From contig DEHM01000015.1 of assembly GCA_002351925.1 (NCBI GenBank), positions 65,692 to 74,638 on the forward strand: a stretch of 8,947 nucleotides of DNA. Reading direction: 5' to 3'. Origin of the DNA: Bacteroidales bacterium UBA2800. Lineage in GTDB: Bacteria; Bacteroidota; Bacteroidia; Bacteroidales; Paludibacteraceae. The notes beneath the pieces were generated by a model. It did no database searches and was not told the origin of the DNA. It was given only the letters and a program-made list of their open reading frames with translations. Positions 7,663-8,947 of this stretch are shown one piece after another. The first letter of the stretch is position 1. The number at the start of each line of letters is the position of its first letter. The translations under genes were made by a program, and so were the position numbers.

Positions 7663-8724
7663 TTATTCGTGATTTATATCGTGTTGCAGTTGATAGATTT
7701 CTTTCTGCCGTTCAATCTCTCGCCTCAATTCTTCTTCTGATGGCAGGTATGTAAGATATTTCGCTGCATACAATTGAGGATTATTATGCATCACAGAAAA
7801 GCGTGCCATATCCTTACTTGTCTCAGAACATAATATCAATCCGATTGTCGGGTTATCCCCCTCCGGCCGCTTTAATTCATCATACATTCGCACATACATG
7901 TCCATTTGTCCGACATCTGCGTGACTGATTTGAGTTGTCTTCAAATCAATCAAAAGGAAACATTTCAAATAGTAATTATAGAAAACCAGATCAATATAAT
8001 AGTCTCCCATATCCGTTGTTATCCGCTGTTGTCTTGCAACAAACGAATAACCTTTCCCCAGTTCCATTATAAAAGTCTGGATGTGATTCAAAATAGCGGT
8101 TTCTAAATTATTCTCCGTGAAATCATTCGGCCTGGACAAGCCCAGAAACTCAGCAATGACAGGACTCTTGATATACTCGTCCTTCCGTGAGGGATAAGAT
8201 TGGGTTATCGATTGCATCTCTGCTTTTACGACAGAAGGCTTGGGCGCCTGCAGCATTCTAAAATAGTATTGAGACGCGATATTGCGTTGCAACGTTCTCA
8301 CTCCCCATGATTCGTCCTGAGCCGTCTGAAAATACCATTCTCGCGCCGCCTCCTCTTCTACTCCGGTCAACAAGCACAAATGCGACCAAGACAAATTTTG
8401 CAAACGCGTCTGCAAAATGTTATAGTCCGGATATAACACGTAAGCCTTACGGGCATACGCCAAGTTGCGCTCGCTATACCCGCTACCATATTCTTCTGTC
8501 AACTCAAGAGCTATGTTTTTGAGCAAGTTACTCCCATATGCCGCTCTAACTTTTCCGTCTTGCTCTATTTCCACAATTCGCTTACCTATTTCCCAATAGG
8601 TCTTGATAATGATAGCGTTAGCGGATTGCAGCAACGCCATCTTGTTTTCTGCAATAATCTGTTTGATGGAAGTTATAGCCTCCAACAAACTTTCTTTGTT
8701 ATATTTCTCTATCTCCTGGCTCAT
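7663..8724 (-). CDS. YhcG/DUF1016-family PDDEXK nuclease
   Basis: The product is 353 residues, full length for the family, and predicted cytoplasmic. The N-terminal DUF1016_N region (about 16-150) shows the marks IIKTYWEIGKRIVEIEQ (39-55), AAYGSNLLKNIA (61-72), YSERNLAYARK (83-93) and LSWSHLCLLTG (111-121). The C-terminal PDDEXK nuclease domain (about 165-320) holds E208 in ENNLETAI, the strand YYIDLVFYN (D245), LLIDLKT (D260-x-K262) and the following GQM (272-274). D245 and D260-x-K262 match the metal-binding D...(D/E)xK core, so the site looks intact. The end (329-345) is a charged helix, LPSEEELRREIERQKEIY. Homologues are linked to DNA cleavage and often to defence or mobile regions; the substrate here is unknown. 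No methylase or restriction partner is present. The ATG is the first in frame after an in-frame TAA 9 nt upstream. The giant surface-protein gene starts 20 bp after the stop. G+C is about 37% in one sample. Confidence 0.93.
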   Translation of the reverse strand: MSQEIEKYNKESLLEAITSIKQIIAENKMALLQSANAIIIKTYWEIGKRIVEIEQDGKVRAAYGSNLLKNIALELTEEYGSGYSERNLAYARKAYVLYPDYNILQTRLQNLSWSHLCLLTGVEEEAAREWYFQTAQDESWGVRTLQRNIASQYYFRMLQAPKPSVVKAEMQSITQSYPSRKDEYIKSPVIAEFLGLSRPNDFTENNLETAILNHIQTFIMELGKGYSFVARQQRITTDMGDYYIDLVFYNYYLKCFLLIDLKTTQISHADVGQMDMYVRMYDELKRPEGDNPTIGLILCSETSKDMARFSVMHNNPQLYAAKYLTYLPSEEELRREIERQKEIYQLQHDINHE

Positions 8725-8816
8725 CTTTCTTTATGGTGCCATTTTGGCACCTCAAGTTTGTAAGTTCTTGATTCCGATCGTTTTCGTGATGTCGCGAAAA
8801 TGATTTGCGATGGCAT
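8721..8816 (-). CDS. Possible 31-codon leader ORF overlapping the nuclease start
   Basis: An ATG at 8814-8816 opens a frame of 31 codons (MPSQIIFATSRKRSESR, then TYKLEVPKWHHKER). Its TGA overlaps the nuclease ATG as ATGA (8721-8724), the arrangement typical of translational coupling. The peptide is very basic (Arg/Lys rich) with no signal sequence. The frame remains open 13 codons upstream of the ATG (to 8855) before a TAA. No Shine-Dalgarno is seen, and codon evidence is too short to judge. It may be a leader peptide, a remnant of a longer gene, or chance. Its codons cover the inverted repeats listed separately. Confidence 0.25.
   Translation of the reverse strand: MPSQIIFATSRKRSESRTYKLEVPKWHHKER
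8735..8751 (-). promoter_or_regulatory. Perfect hairpin just before the nuclease start
   Basis: GGTGCCA and TGGCACC are exact 7-bp arms around a 3-nt loop, 10 nt upstream of the nuclease ATG. On RNA this would be a compact G+C-rich stem covering the region where ribosomes load; on DNA it is a good dyad for a repressor. It also contains an in-frame ATG (8740-8742) that reads ATG-GCA-CCA-TAA and stops before the nuclease start. The stem has no U-tract, so it is not a terminator. Confidence 0.5.
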
Positions 8817-8820
8817 TTTC
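8781..8820 (-). promoter_or_regulatory. Two overlapping, mutually exclusive inverted repeats upstream of the nuclease
   Basis: TTTTCG (8781-8786) and CGAAAA (8795-8800) are inverted arms; including two G-T wobbles, all 10 pairs of this 20-bp dyad can form. GAAAATG (8796-8802) and CATTTTC (8814-8820) are perfect 7-bp inverted arms around 11 nt. The two share the GAAAA segment at 8796-8800, so on one RNA strand only one can form at a time. The layout suits either paired operators or a switching leader. Whether this region is transcribed is not known; no Bacteroidetes -33/-7 pair is clear here. Confidence 0.35.
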
Positions 8821-8860
8821 AAAGTGTGACAATTTGTAACCGTTTCATCATTTTCTTATA

Positions 8861-8904
8861 CTATTCTTAGCCTCATCTTAGCCTTATCTTAGCCTTATCT
8901 TAGC
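8861..8904. repeat. Four tandem 11-bp repeats, CTTATCTTAGC
   Basis: Units at 8861-8871 (CTATTCTTAGC, two changes), 8872-8882 (CTCATCTTAGC, one change), 8883-8893 and 8894-8904 (both exact CTTATCTTAGC). A further degenerate copy (7 of 11 matching) may lie at 8850-8860. Decay increases toward the gene. There are no unique spacers, so this is a direct tandem array and not CRISPR. Confidence 0.9.
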
Positions 8905-8944
8905 CTTCACCGTCGGTTGACCGTCGGTTGACCGTCGGTGAAGG
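8904..8944. repeat. Three 11-bp palindromic repeats within a longer inverted repeat
   Basis: Units at 8908-8918, 8919-8929 and 8930-8940 share (G/C)ACCGTCGGT(T/G). Each contains ACCG-T-CGGT, a palindrome about a central base. The block is bounded by exact 9-bp inverted arms, CCTTCACCG (8904-8912) and CGGTGAAGG (8936-8944), so the whole can fold as one stem or as three small ones. The 11-bp register continues unbroken from the preceding array. The block runs into the window edge and may extend further. Confidence 0.88.
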
Positions 8945-8947
8945 TCG

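Noticed and set aside
7663..8724. Part of a restriction-modification or toxin-antitoxin system
   Set aside because: No methylase, specificity subunit or antitoxin-like gene is adjacent within the window, so only the nuclease itself can be called.
8560..8803. Plus-strand frames with hydrophobic products near the nuclease start
   Set aside because: They overlap the conserved DUF1016 N-terminal coding region on the other strand. The hydrophobic look comes from reading Lys/Glu-rich codons backwards.
8850..8947. CRISPR array
   Set aside because: Units are 11 bp, directly joined, without unique spacers, and no cas gene is present.

Overview
The window looks like chromosomal DNA from a gut- or rumen-type Bacteroidales bacterium. 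This is inferred from three things. Leaders are A-rich with no Shine-Dalgarno sequence before any of the three main genes. A giant secreted protein is built from Listeria-Bacteroides (InlB B-type) repeats. There is also a YhcG/DUF1016-type PDDEXK nuclease of the kind common in Bacteroidetes. No rRNA, tRNA, transposase or CRISPR array is visible, so genus-level placement is not possible.

All convincing genes lie on the minus strand, so they read from right to left. At the far right (about 8850-8947) is a non-coding block of tandem repeats with an 11-bp period, made of two unlike motifs in one continuous register, the second built of small palindromes. Between it and the first gene (8725-8850) are three inverted repeats, two of them mutually exclusive, and a possible 31-codon leader ORF whose stop overlaps the next start as ATGA. 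The first main gene (7663-8724) encodes a full-length 353-residue DUF1016/PDDEXK nuclease. Only 20 bp later comes a 7.07-kb gene (575-7642) for a 2355-residue exported multidomain protein. It has a signal peptide, seven InlB-type repeat units, carbohydrate-binding-like beta modules, a recurrent beta-strand motif and a short C-terminal tail that may be a sorting signal. After a further 46 bp is a small gene (166-528) for a 120-residue protein with a signal peptide, a low-complexity middle and a C-terminal 'PIGD, hydrophobic helix, RRKR' tail. A strong intrinsic terminator (111-149) follows it and closes the unit.

The close spacing, shared strand, absence of internal terminators and single strong terminator at the end suggest that the three genes can be transcribed together. 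The giant protein and the small membrane-tethered protein plausibly act together at the cell surface. Why a cytoplasmic nuclease gene lies directly upstream is unexplained and may be chance. No enzymatic active site is recognisable in the giant protein. Base composition changes along it: the 5' part is about 38% G+C and the 3' end about 60% in hand-counted samples.
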